DNA of 25,073 nt from Mesostigma viride. Lineage: Eukaryota; Streptophyta; Mesostigmatophyceae; Mesostigmatales; Mesostigmataceae. The translations under genes were made by a program, and so were the position numbers. Under the pieces are notes generated by a model, which saw only the letters and a program-made list of their open reading frames with translations, was not told the DNA's origin and did no database searches. Below, in pieces: positions 9,420 through 19,071 of the stretch (position 1 is its first letter; every line of letters begins with the position of its first letter). The stretch is from positions 3,608,409-3,633,481 of the forward strand of contig RPFO01000079.1 of NCBI GenBank assembly GCA_009746045.1, written 5' to 3'.

Positions 9420-12400
9420 CTACTGAACAGGTCTCTTCTTGGCCAAGTTCGTGAGCCGTTTCTCGACGTCTGTCGGAATGGTCAAGATGGCCTGGCGATT
9501 GTTAGCTGGGTTGACAACAATGGTGTGTTCGAACCCCGCGTCCATGCACAGGTAGCAATTGACCAAGTTTGGCTGTTCAGGTTGGGCATCGGCGTCCATT
9601 TTGAACATCGTCGCCATACCCGGAAATCTGTCCCAGTAGCGCACCCCCACCACCCATTGTCCCTTACGGAACAACTCCCTATCGACCTTGCCGTTTCTGT
9701 CGGCCACTCGCCTCACGAAAGTAGCGGCCACCTGATAAGGCTCCTGCAAGACTTCCGCTAGCCAATATGGATGATCTGGATCGTGGGACCCATCACCAGA
9801 GTAGGACTCGACGGCAAAAATGTCTCGCAGCTTCAGTCTCCTTCCCATCATCGTCCTCTCTGCCTGTTGTCTGTTCAGTCGCGTCCCTGCGTGCCCCCCT
9901 TGTCCGTTTGGGTTCCTTTGCACTGGCTCCCCCAGTTTGTGGAGCTTCATCCGAGCACCTCCCACATTCCAGCCGTCCATGTCGGTCCACTCCTTTCGAC
10001 AATCCCACCACCTTTCCTCGGCGCACGCACCGCCACAATAGCAGGAATACTGGCGCAGCATTAAGCGCGTCACATTCGACTTGTCCATGCGCCACCAGTG
10101 CGCCTTCTTCACTCCTTTGATTTCGCCGCGCCCTGGGCTGTAAGGAAGCACCTGCGCGTCGAAGACAAGATTTGCACAAGGGAAAGTTGAAGTTACGAGA
10201 CCATCGAGCTAGTTGTGTTTTATTAAGCACTCCTGATCGCCAGGACTCCAAGAACGCCCTAGAAACGACGGCCGGCGTAACTATTCCCTGAACGAGGACT
10301 GTACACTTAATTACCTCGGGGAACTCGAAGAAGTTACGCCTGGTCGTTGTGGTCCCGCCCACCGGCACCGCCCCCGACGCCAGATTCTCCACCAACTGGG
10401 CGGCCGTCTGTTTGTCCTGGTTCTCTTCCCTGATGTGCCACCTCCTCAACATGCACTTCACAGTCCCACCAGCTCCATCCACCTCCCCCTTTCCGTGCTG
10501 CTCCCCAAAGTAATTCCACTCAAATGACTCCAGGTGCGGATCCTCCGTCAGCAGCCGGGCCATTTCCGCGATCACATTCCTTGACTTGAACTGCATGGAG
10601 CAATTGTCCGACCACCCAATGAAGCGCTTCACCTCTACCCCTTCTGACCGTAGTGTCGCCAGGATTTTGAGGATAGCAAAACGGAGGGCCCGCCCGTCCC
10701 TTTTCATTCCGCCCTGTCCGATGAAGTGAAACTCCCTTCTCACGACCTTTCCCGACGCTGGATCCAAGTAGCGCACGATCCAGGGCATAAGGACGAATGT
10801 GACTGGATGCCAATACTGTGCTTGGAGATTGTGATAGGTGTAAGACTGGTAGTTCTCGGCGTAATCTGTGTGGCATACAAGGTCCCCCACCCGCATCCTT
10901 GAGAGACATTCCTTGGAGGCGTCCGCTTGCCACCACGCGTTGAAGCAATGCTGGATGAAGTCCGGCCACTTGTCCACAATCGCCTCCTTTAGCTCCGTTG
11001 GTGTGGACTTGACGTCGACTTGCGTCAATCGCTGCCCACCAGCCTTTGCGATCTCGTCACAGTCGTCCTGCATATGCGCAATGTGCACATACAGAAAAGA
11101 CATCAACTTCGACCCACCAATGACCTGTAGGAAGAAAAAAGACAGGACCTCAGGAAAAATTGAAAAAGAAACGCCTTGGGGCGCAACCACTCCACTAAAA
11201 ATTACCTCTGGCCCAAGAACCTCAGGAAACATTGCTTAAGAAACGCCTTGGGGCGCAACCACTCCACTAAAAATTACCTCTGGCCCAAGAACCTCAGGAA
11301 ACATTGCAAAAGAAACGCCTTGGGGCGCAACCACTCCACTAAAAATTACCTCTGGCCCAAGAACCGCACCCGGCGGCACATCCTGCATCTCGTATCTGGT
11401 CCATGAAATCAGGTGGTTGGAAGCCTCCTCCCGTTCGCATAACATGAAGTTCCGAATTCCACACTTGGGAGCCCGGCAAGTGCCCAACACACAAGCCTTA
11501 CGCCGGATCGAGCAAACCCCCAACTCCTCGCCCAGGTCATGATCGGGCACCCCTTCCTCGTCGTCCAGCACCCTCCCATGCATGGGCAGATCCTCAAGTT
11601 CGCCCTGAAAAGGCTGAACCTGCGGCCGCGACGACCCCACAGACGACCTCGAACCTCCCCCCTCCCTCATCCCCTCCACCTCACAAGTAAACTTGTTCAC
11701 CCACTCTGTCGTGTGAGTGGCTTTGAAAATGGAACATGTGGGCACGGAGGACCCCACGTCGAGCTGGCTACCATGATCGCACGCGTGGCATTCAGGTCCG
11801 CACTCGCATCTGGCATGAAAAGTTGCACGAAATTTGGCCAACCCCCCAACCATGGACTGCATGGTAGTGTGGTGCTGGCATGCGCACAAGTTCCGCATTT
11901 TCCACCGCCCCTTGACGCATGCGGGCATATGCTTGCAAAAAGAAGTGTATCCCACATGAACTGTGCTCTTCTGATTCGTGCGAGGCATTGACATCCCCTC
12001 CTCCGTCTCCATAATCACCTGATTTCCCCCCCTCACGCCCTCCTCTCCCTCCACCCCCCCCCCTCCCTAGTGTCCATCCGCCGCGGTGGCTTCAACTCCG
12101 GATGGCGGGAAATGAACACTTCGTAAATCTTCGACTTGGAGACAGTATAGTAGCGCGCACCCTCCGAAAACGCTAGTGTATGTTTGTAATCCTTTCTTGT
12201 CCATTCACAATGAACATCCTTCATGTTCGGAGACGCCCGCGTCAAGTTATCATCCCTCCAGCACGCTTGTATCAGGGCAATGACTTCCGTCGGAAGCTCG
12301 TCTTTCCTCCTCCTCCTCTCTGGCGCACTCATCAAAAGGTCGTCCTCCCCTTCTTCCATTCCATCCCTGTGACCCCGAACAGTTGCGACAAAGCGCCTGT

Positions 12401-12848
12401 CAATCCCGAACGCGCGCTCCACAATCCTGTCCGGGACGCCCTCCATTGCCTTCGTAACAAGTCCACACAAGGCCCACCTAAGCCCACGATCCTTCTCAGA
12501 TGTTCCCAAGTCGCCAAAAGCCTTCTTGATGGTATCCCGAAGAGATTCCGCCCAACTTTCAGGAAGCCCGTCGTCACAGTTCTTCCTCTTCTTAATGCCG
12601 TTGCTCTCGGCCACCATGGCATTTAGTCTTGAAGCTGCGCAAGACAGAACCTCCGCGCTCATCTCTGGCGTCCTGTGGTTGTTTGCTTTCACGCGTTCCG
12701 CCATGATAGGAAAGATGTCATTGGCAATTTTGTACCCCTTGTTCTCGATGTACTTGTCGCTCCGGGGACCGCGAAGTGCAGGCTCCCGGTCGTCCTTGGA
12801 CAAGGGACGCGAACCGTCGGAAACGGCCCCCCGCCCCGATTGCGCCAT
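9420..12848 (-). CDS. DDE/D-type DNA transposase, three exons, one frame break
   Basis: Exon 1 12848-11350, exon 2 11124-10315 (270 codons, phase 0), exon 3 10151-9420 (243 residues plus stop). I start at the ATG at 12848 (MAQSGRG); an in-frame Met also exists at 12983. Exon 1: helical N-terminal region, then Cys/His clusters (NLCACQHH, CECGPECHAC, CVLGTCRAPKC) that look zinc-binding. Exon 2: catalytic-type core with HTDYAENY (Asp codon about 10866), GWSDNCSMQFKSR (Asp about 10608) and HGKGEVDGAGG (Asp about 10479), a plausible acidic triad. Exon 3: a further Cys group (CYCGGAC) and HPYWLAEVLQEP. From memory the YxENY / SDxxxxQFK / HGKGxxDGxGG signature belongs to a large, mostly unannotated transposase-like family in animals and algae, possibly Sola-like; the superfamily name is uncertain. 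A C10 run at 12054-12063 shifts the frame within exon 1. It should cut and paste DNA in the nucleus. Confidence 0.72.
10152..10314 (-). other. Transposase intron 2
   Basis: On the - strand the donor is CCCGAG/GTAATT and the acceptor GACGCGCAG, joining two phase-0 exons. It contains AACGACGGCCGGCGTAACT (about 10264-10282), the motif repeated at 12992-14893, so the intron shares sequence with the repeat region next to the gene. Confidence 0.7.
11125..11364 (-). repeat. 72-bp repeat spanning the exon 1/intron 1 junction, three copies
   Basis: Units start at 11166, 11238 and 11310 (+ coordinates, AAGAAACGCCTTGGGGCGCA...), plus a partial unit at 11148. On the - strand each unit ends with the exon-1 end GTTCTTGGGCCAGAG followed by GTAATT, so there are three potential donors: 11349, 11277 and 11205. 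The unit is 24 codons and stays in frame; a TAA in the second unit (11238-11236) is the only stop. The intron runs 11349-11125, acceptor TTCCTACAG. Confidence 0.85.
12054..12063. other. C10 homopolymer at transposase frame break
   Basis: The reading frame of 12983-12064 (ending in PPRRMDTREGGG) and that of 12053-11350 (EGEEGVRGG onward) meet at this run. A one- or two-base length change would connect them. It could be true decay or a homopolymer length error. Confidence 0.7.
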
Positions 12849-12991
12849 CAGACTTTGGTCAGACGGCAGCTGATTTTTTTCGCCTCTTAATCCCGCGGCA
12901 CCGAAAGCCCTGAGGATGAGTAATGATAAATAATCACCATTAAAGACACGACGAAAACGATGGGCATCAAACAAGAACGACAAGCGTCATT

Positions 12992-13090
12992 AATAACGCC
13001 GGCCGGCGCAACTGGATACATGTAAACCATACAAAAGTGATTTTATGAAACACATACAGTTTGTCATTAATAACGACGGCCGGCGTAACT
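12992..13090. repeat. Diverged copy of the CGCCGGCCGGCG repeat (left copy)
   Basis: AACGCCGGCCGGCGCAACT (from 12995) and TAACGACGGCCGGCGTAACT (13071-13090) are separated by about 76 bp that match the spacer at 14584-14645 (ATAC/GCATGTA...AACCATACAAAAGTGATTT). It lies just upstream of the transposase start. Confidence 0.8.
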
Positions 13091-14408
13091 CGGGCGCAAT
13101 TAAAAACCATTAACCCATAGTCCGCTGACCCATTTTTGGCACTTTCATACCCCTGAAAATGAAAAAAATCATAACTCACAGGCCACAACTCCAAATACCC
13201 CCAACCAAGATGCTAGGAGTATCTACACTTCAAGGGCTTTCAGAATATGCAATAATACCTGGGCTTTATCAAAGCATTTGGATGATAGCTTCAGTCAAAG
13301 TTGGCCAAAAGACGATCTTTTTTCCCCAAGGAAAAGTCTACCCCACCCTAACTTCCCAGGGAGGGCAGGGAATCTCAATAACAACATTGGACAACTTAGT
13401 TGGATAGTCCAATGGTGGTTTCCTTGGGTCAGACCACCCGGATAACCCATTACCCCTATAAAACGTGCTCATACATGTGTGTGGGTTACGCGCGTGTAAA
13501 CAGCTATCTATGACATGCAACACAATAATGCATTATAACAAGCTATCAAAGGCTGCCAAAAGTGCTGGAATACAAACACGTTGCCTACCTGCACTGACGG
13601 AGTGGTATACTCCAAAGAAATGCCCAAAACTGGGCACTTTCAGGGCTAATACCACTCTTTACAACAGGCATGGAACTTGCTGAAATATGCATGGATAAAA
13701 TCGTCATTTATAATGCATGGGATACATATTCCGCTGCAAACAACTCGCAAATACGTTGTCTTACCTGGCTCGTTCATGCCCTACCCGGATTCCGCTGGCC
13801 GGGACCCTCATATCTCACACATACTGATGCTCTACATTCAAAGGCCGCAATAGCCGCATACTTCATGATCCGCCATGACTACCAGGTCGATGTTCCGTGC
13901 AAAGATGGCTACTAAACTAGTCCGCATTCTCAGCAAACGCTGCAGCTGACGTCCCATACCCAAACTGGATGCCCGGGCTGGCGCAGATTGCCCGGCCATA
14001 GGGAGAAAATCGACCTATGATAAGCTATGACTCATCTGGAACTGACGACCAGGAAAGCTATATTTTCCTACCTGTATTTTCCCAACCCTATAAATCTGGC
14101 CGTGCCTGACCTACGAAAATCATGCATCGTCATTCTGAGCAACATTCTGAACCGTTTCAAGCCGTGAGACGCAAAAATTTCGTAACAGCGGCACGTTGGC
14201 AGCCATATCTCATTACGCGCGCGCGCGAGCGAAAATTTCCCGCCAAAGTCACGTGATACATTCTCAATGCACGTTGTAATTACCAGGCTATGGCGAATAT
14301 TACCCCCAAACCTATTCATCACCTTCGTCCCTAAGTGTTCCCGGACCCACCGGACCACTGACATCCGTCACTAGTGGCGCGGCGCTCTCGGCGCGGCGCG
14401 AAACTCGA
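13091..14408. other. No gene recognised
   Basis: Mixed-composition DNA with only short chance reading frames. A (CG)n-like GCGCGCGCGCG stretch lies near 14216-14229. I found no RNA gene or terminal repeat here. Confidence 0.5.
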
Positions 14409-14446
14409 CCGTTAGTCAAACCCCCGACAGGTCGGGGGGTTAACGG
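14409..14446. other. Strong GC-rich hairpin
   Basis: CCGTTA / TAACGG (14409-14414, 14441-14446) encloses AACCCCCGAC / GTCGGGGGGTT with loop AG and a 3-nt bulge. It precedes GGACTAAGG. It may be a transposon end structure; a Helitron-like hairpin plus CTRR (here CTAA) is one possibility but the downstream base does not fit the usual T. Confidence 0.6.
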
Positions 14447-14457
14447 ACTAAGGGTTA

Positions 14458-14920
14458 AGAAGCAACTCAGGATATGCAGGCAGAAATCCTTCAGGTGTAA
14501 AAAAGATGTACAAACACACTTTTGGTAATGGGGCCTGATTGCGCAACTGCAAGATACCATTGGAAACGCCGGCCGGCGCAACTGGATGCATGTACATAAA
14601 CCATACAAAAGTGATTTGCACAAAACCCCTACAATTTGTCATGAGTAACGACGGCCGGCGTAACTCGGTTGCATTTGAAAACCACAAAGAAGCAACTCAG
14701 GTAGTGAAGGCGGAAATCCCAGAGGTGATAAAATGTTCACCAACACAAAATGTTGATAAGCGTGCAAGTTTTTGCAAATGCGCGCAAGATACCATTGGAA
14801 ACGCCGGCCGGCGCAACTGGAACACCAAAACAAAAAACTTGATTTGCACGAAACCCATTCAGTTCGTCATGGATAACGACGGCCGGCGCAACTTCATGGC
14901 ACTCACCACTTTCACCAAAT
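14458..14920. repeat. Tandem pair of diverged ~230-bp repeats carrying paired CGCCGGCCGGCG motifs
   Basis: Units begin AGAAGCAACTCAGG at 14458 and 14688. Each contains AAGATACCATTGGAAACGCC followed by GGCCGGCGCAACTGG (14564 and 14799), then about 75-82 bp later TAACGACGGCCGGCG(T/C)AACT (14646 and 14874). Short - strand reading frames over them share peptides (RRPxLLM, APAGVSNGIL) because of the repeat and do not look like a conserved protein. Confidence 0.82.
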
Positions 14921-15186
14921 GCCATGTCGCCATTATATTGAGGAAAGCGAAGTATGCCCACTTAAAGCTGTGGTCTGCAGAACATTGACACAAAATATGC
15001 ATGGTATTTCAAGCAATGAATGCTATGTGTCAGGCATCAATGTCTTTATTGTATCCAAATGTGGTTAGGACGGAGGTTTACATTGGTTGCTATTTTAAGA
15101 CAATGGCGTATAACCAAACATTGCACACACTCAAGAGTGTACTTATGCTGAACTGGAAAGGAACAATAAACCCCAATAAGGTAGAT
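14921..15186. other. No feature recognised
   Basis: Unique-looking DNA between the repeat pair and the AT island. Confidence 0.4.
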
Positions 15187-15352
15187 ATTTTTCTTTTACA
15201 TTTTAATTTTTTATATACTAGTTTATATAATATTATATTATATTAATTATATTATGCTATATTATGTTATATGAAATAACATTAAAATTAACATAAAATT
15301 AAAATTATATATTAATTATAGTATATTATATAATTTATATTATATATTATAT
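15187..15352. other. Extreme AT-rich island
   Basis: About 165 bp almost entirely A/T, built from ATTATATTA, TATATAAT and TTAATTATA words, in otherwise GC-balanced DNA. It could be a decayed microsatellite, a DNA-unwinding or matrix-attachment type region, or an organelle-derived insert. Confidence 0.75.
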
Positions 15353-16915
15353 TCACGATGCTCTGTGTATTAATGAGATATCAGACACACCTACATCACA
15401 TCGCCTTCGCCTTGATGTTTCCGTTGTATGGGTCCGGTCGGGCGTTGGTAGCTGGTCGACAACAATTCTACATTTCCTAAAAAAAAATGCGACCGTGCCT
15501 ACATTCGAAGGCGCGCTGTGGCTGACCTGAACTATCGGTGAACACCTCGGCGTCACTTGACCGGCCTAGGTTGACATTTCGGCAGAGTAACGCTGCTTAA
15601 AGGATCATTGCGTAGTTCGCGCGATTTGGCTCTTTATATATGTTTTTGGAGACGACGAGCAAGCATCCGATTGGTCAGCCAATTCCTGTCCAGTCCTCGG
15701 ACAGTGTCCAATCCGGTGCTTGGGATCCAGAAAACGTGCTCGAGCCTGGCCACTCTGTCGCGGGCGCCGCGCTAGTGGCGTCGCGCCCAAACCTGACCAG
15801 GCCATAGGAAAGGGCGGGGGCGAATGCAAGAATTATTGTTATATCCTGACCTGTCCTGGGGAAGGTCCGGGGCGAATGCAAGAATTAATATACCTGCGTA
15901 TGCAACCAACACGGCCGATCCACATACATAATCCGACTGAGCTGGACGGTACGGACCAAATTTCGGTGCAAATTGAGGCCCAAAAGCTATGTCGGCACGG
16001 TGCGCGCACCCCTTGCGGTAGTGGCCATGGCGACTGCCTTTAGACGAAACGTGACAAATCTGGCACGCGGAAAGCAGAAAAAATGCTCGATTGTTGGAGA
16101 AAATTAGTTACTGATTCTAATTTATGGCGGGATGGTTGCGATCTATAATGTCGCGGGCTTTTTTTCTTTGCCATCGGCAGGGGGGTCCGGCCTGAATTTC
16201 TGTCGGGATGAATAAAGTATAATGGATGCCTGCCGGGTTGATTGTCGATTGTTGCCAGTTTTGATGGTCGTAAGGAAAGCTAGTTTAATGATGTTTCTAA
16301 AGCCGTAAAAATTCCCGCTGCTATCTTTACCTTTCCCGTCATTTTGCGGTAAGATAACATTAGCCCTGCGCGATGCGTACTGCCCAACCACTCCATGAAA
16401 GGGTGGACTTTCTTGTGCGCCTGGGCACGAATAAATGCCCGTTATGGTACGTTCTTGTGTTAAACGTCTTAAGCTAGCGTTTTCCTGCTTTCTTAGCTCG
16501 TTGAGCGTAAGCTTTTTGCCTTCTTTCCGGCCAGATGCAGCCAGAAAGTTGCGGGTCCTGGCGCTGCATCGCTGGATTCCTGGGTGTCTTTTAGCTAGTT
16601 AATCGTCTGTGACGTGGCTGGCTTTCTGCAGCGCGTGGCCCGCAACCTGTCGGGAAGGTGTAATGCTTTTATTTCCATGCTTCTCTGAAATTTCTTGCTT
16701 TATAGACAGTTGTGTTCGAGGAAATTCACGCGGTCTTCCTAAGCAGCGGCATCATTTTCCCCAGACACTGACGAGCTGGCACCTGTCTCCTAAAGAGAGC
16801 GGCTCGTGCTTGTTAGAAAGGAGGCAGTGTGCATTTTGCGGGACACAATGCTTTGGTGGCACATGCGTCAGGTAGGCTGTTCCAATGGTCTCTTCACCTT
16901 TCCCACTGAGTAAAT
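15353..16915. other. No gene recognised; one short direct repeat
   Basis: GGGGCGAATGCAAGAATTA is repeated at 15817-15835 and 15869-15887. A TTTATATATG box lies near 15632. No reading frame with recognisable protein character on either strand. Confidence 0.5.
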
Positions 16916-16936
16916 GTTAGCATTTGTCATGCTAAC
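16916..16936. other. Perfect 8-bp hairpin GTTAGCAT-TTGTC-ATGCTAAC
   Basis: GTTAGCAT and ATGCTAAC are exact reverse complements around a 5-nt loop. The arm GTTAGCAT is also the start of the LTR hairpin at 17374. Confidence 0.6.
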
Positions 16937-17210
16937 CAGAGCAGCTAGCCACAGGTTGGCTGGATAAAAAGTCAGCTTATTTTCTCTTTATATACTGCGT
17001 GTGTGGTCCTCCACGTGTCCGGCTTGTTGGGCATTTTGGAAGAGGGTTTATAATGTGTTGTTGGGTGGAACAACTTGGTTGTTGGCACAAAATCACACAT
17101 TATTAGCCTGAGATAGGCATGACATATGCTGCTCAGGCGTGTCGTCCTACCAGCCTTGTTGTTAAGGGTAGACTCACAAGGCTGGCTGTGCCGATGGAGG
17201 GGTGGGGCGT
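16937..17210. other. No feature recognised
   Basis: Non-coding. Contains near-repeats around TTGTTGGGTGGAACAAC and CCAGCCTTGTTG / ACAAGGCTGGC, the latter a short inverted repeat (about 17151-17185). Confidence 0.4.
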
Positions 17211-17370
17211 GCTAGCCCCCCCCCACACCCACGCATGCATGCTAGCCCACCCCCACACCCACGCATGCATGCTAGCCCACACTCACACCCACGCATGCAT
17301 GCTAGCCCACCCCCACACCCACGCATGCATGCTAGCCCCCCACACACCCACGCATGCATGCCAGCCCCCC
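17211..17370. repeat. 30-bp tandem repeat, five copies
   Basis: Units start GCTAGCCCACCCCCACACCC at 17211, 17241, 17271, 17301 and 17331 and end ACGCATGCAT; the last unit is 29 bp. GCTAGC and ATGCATGC palindromes recur in each. The array stops 2 bp before the LTR. Confidence 0.94.
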
Positions 17371-17372
17371 CC

Positions 17373-17551
17373 AGTTAGCATATTGGTGATGCAATATGCT
17401 AAGCATATCATACTTGAAGTGGCCTTTCCAACGCCGTGCTAAACGCCTCATTTGGACAAGGAACTTGAGAGTTATCAAGTCCCGAAGTAATGCCGCCGGA
17501 CGCTACAGCAGTACCAGGACTAAGGACACGTGAGGGACAGAGCACGTGGCA
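17373..17551 (+). repeat. 5' LTR, confirmed part
   Basis: 17373-17522 is identical over 150 bp to 24895-25044. After that the copies differ by about three single-base insertions and one substitution up to GACAGAGCACGTG, where the window ends in the 3' copy. The true LTR end lies somewhere in 17551-18040. A TGGCTCC at 17957-17963 after CCA could be the start of a primer-binding site, which would make the LTR about 584 bp, but this is weak. The LTR does not begin with the usual TG. Confidence 0.85.
17375..17402 (+). other. LTR-terminal hairpin TTAGCATATT/AATATGCTAA
   Basis: A perfect 10-bp inverted repeat with an 8-nt loop GGTGATGC at the very start of the LTR; an identical copy sits at 24897-24924. 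Confidence 0.85.
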
Positions 17552-18040
17552 GTGTTGGGTGAACCATCACACGTTACGTGTCACAGGACCGACTGTCACT
17601 AGGAGGTACTGTGGTCAATATTGGTTGATGGTACCAAGAATGTCACAGGACTTCAGGACTGGCAGTCCTGCAGGCCTGGGATGGACGGGTACTTGTCATG
17701 ACGGATAAATCCAGAGCGTTACTGTCATTCATGGAAGGACAGACGTCCTGGATTGATGCAACCAAGGAAATTGACAGTGGCGGACCTGCCAAGGCGTGCG
17801 AGGCCTGGCAGCAATGGTGAGACCTAGAAAGGCTCGGACACAGCAGTGGCCAAGCGTCTTTTCCCAACACCGTCCGTGGGTACTGCCGCCTCAGGCTAGT
17901 GACCACAGGGTAGTGAGGCAACTGTGGTAAAGGTTAAAAGCCGCTGGTTGAAACCATGGCTCCATTCATCACATCTTGGGAAGACCAGAAACTCACTGAT
18001 CCGCGTTCATCTAAATCGTATTACAGTCTGGTCGACGGAT
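17552..18040 (+). other. Remainder of 5' LTR and leader
   Basis: Non-coding up to the first ATG of ORF1 (18041). TGGGAAGACCAGAAACTCAC (17977-17996, 22 bp in all) recurs with one mismatch at 24555-24576 in the 3' untranslated part. No certain primer-binding site or TATA box was found. Confidence 0.5.
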
Positions 18041-19003
18041 ATGTCGAATTCGGACTCTGAAGCTAGGACAAACACCTTTGCGCGTGCAGCAAGGTAGCGG
18101 CGTCCAGTCCAGTACCCGCAGGAGGGCACGAGGACTCGGGGAAGTGCGCCGAAATATTCGTGCGGTGTCGGCACCGGGCGAGTACGTCCGAGGAGCAGCC
18201 GAGCAGCTGCTGAGATTTCGCGAGGACCTCGCGGAAATCATCAGAAGGCTGCCAGCGTCTTGGCGGGCTGGCCACACAAACGCATTCGCGTTTGAGCAGG
18301 TGGTCACTCTGCTTTTGCAGATAATTGCCATAAGCCTCGGGGGTGCCCGAGAGATAAACGACCTTGTCGCCAATCTCCGCCTTGGGGACGACTACACCGG
18401 CGTGCCAAACGTGGTGCAGGTCGCCCGGGACAGGCGGGAGGCCATCGTTCGTGGCAGTACGCAGGCGTTGGTGGCAGAGTGCCAGAATCTGGCGCACTCT
18501 GTCTTAGAGTTGACCAGAGGCGCTGCTGATCGTGTCTTCATTACTCTTAATCCCTTCTCCATCTACACCAGTCGGGATACTCCACATTCTCGCCGAGAGT
18601 TAAACCAGCTAAGTTTGACTGTCGACGTGGTTGGCGGTCGAGAGGTCTCAGCCGACGACGCCTTCTACGACTTCGTAGATCAGCCAGCAGGGGCGGTAGT
18701 ACAGCCGGCCCAGAGGCGTCACGAGGGCGACGGCTCTCAGGAGGGCCGTGAGCAGGCGCAGCGGGACGAGCTTAATCGCTACCACATTGACGACAACGTT
18801 GGTTTAGGTGAGGCCATTTGCTGAGGTGGGGGCGTTCTCGCTGGATACGTGATTACGCGTATGGTTTGAGGCTTCCGGTGGTTATTAGGCCTGTGCCTAC
18901 TCACGACGACCAGGGGCAGCCATTGAATCCGGTGGAGGGACCGTTCCACGAGCCAGCACCTGCACCGGTTGCAGGAGAAGCTTCGTCTGAAAACGAGGCT
19001 TGA
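18041..19003 (+). CDS. Retrotransposon ORF1, unknown protein upstream of gag (frame-shifted)
   Basis: A first ATG at 18041 opens a short frame (MSNSDSEARTNTFARAAR). The main open stretch is 18078-18824, and a continuation in a third stretch ends in SSENEA and TGA at 19003, so the intended product is about 310-320 residues with two frame changes. It is Arg-rich at the N terminus, then mainly helical and amphipathic (EQLLRFREDLAEIIRRLP, FEQVVTLLLQIIAISLGG), then a Pro-rich end (HEPAPAPVAGEAS). No zinc finger, protease or polymerase motif. It sits between the LTR and the gag ATG at 19072, where most Copia elements have nothing. It could be an extra structural, nucleic-acid-binding or regulatory protein, or the N-terminal part of a split gag. 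Not recognised. Confidence 0.55.
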
Positions 19004-19071
19004 GGGGGTGGAGGATAGGTGGAGAGTTTGCTGTTTTCTTGTTGCAAAGTTGGTCGCAGCCATTGTATATA

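Noticed and set aside
9767-10120. + strand reading frames opposite the transposase (also 11539-11991, 12180-12626)
   Set aside because: They are antisense shadows of exons with clear motifs on the - strand.
14068-14961. - strand small proteins sharing RRPxLLM and APAGVSNGIL peptides
   Set aside because: The shared peptides follow from the DNA repeat; the frames break between copies and show no domain.
15605-16391. Short reading frames on both strands
   Set aside because: Low-complexity composition, mutual overlap, no motif or splice structure.
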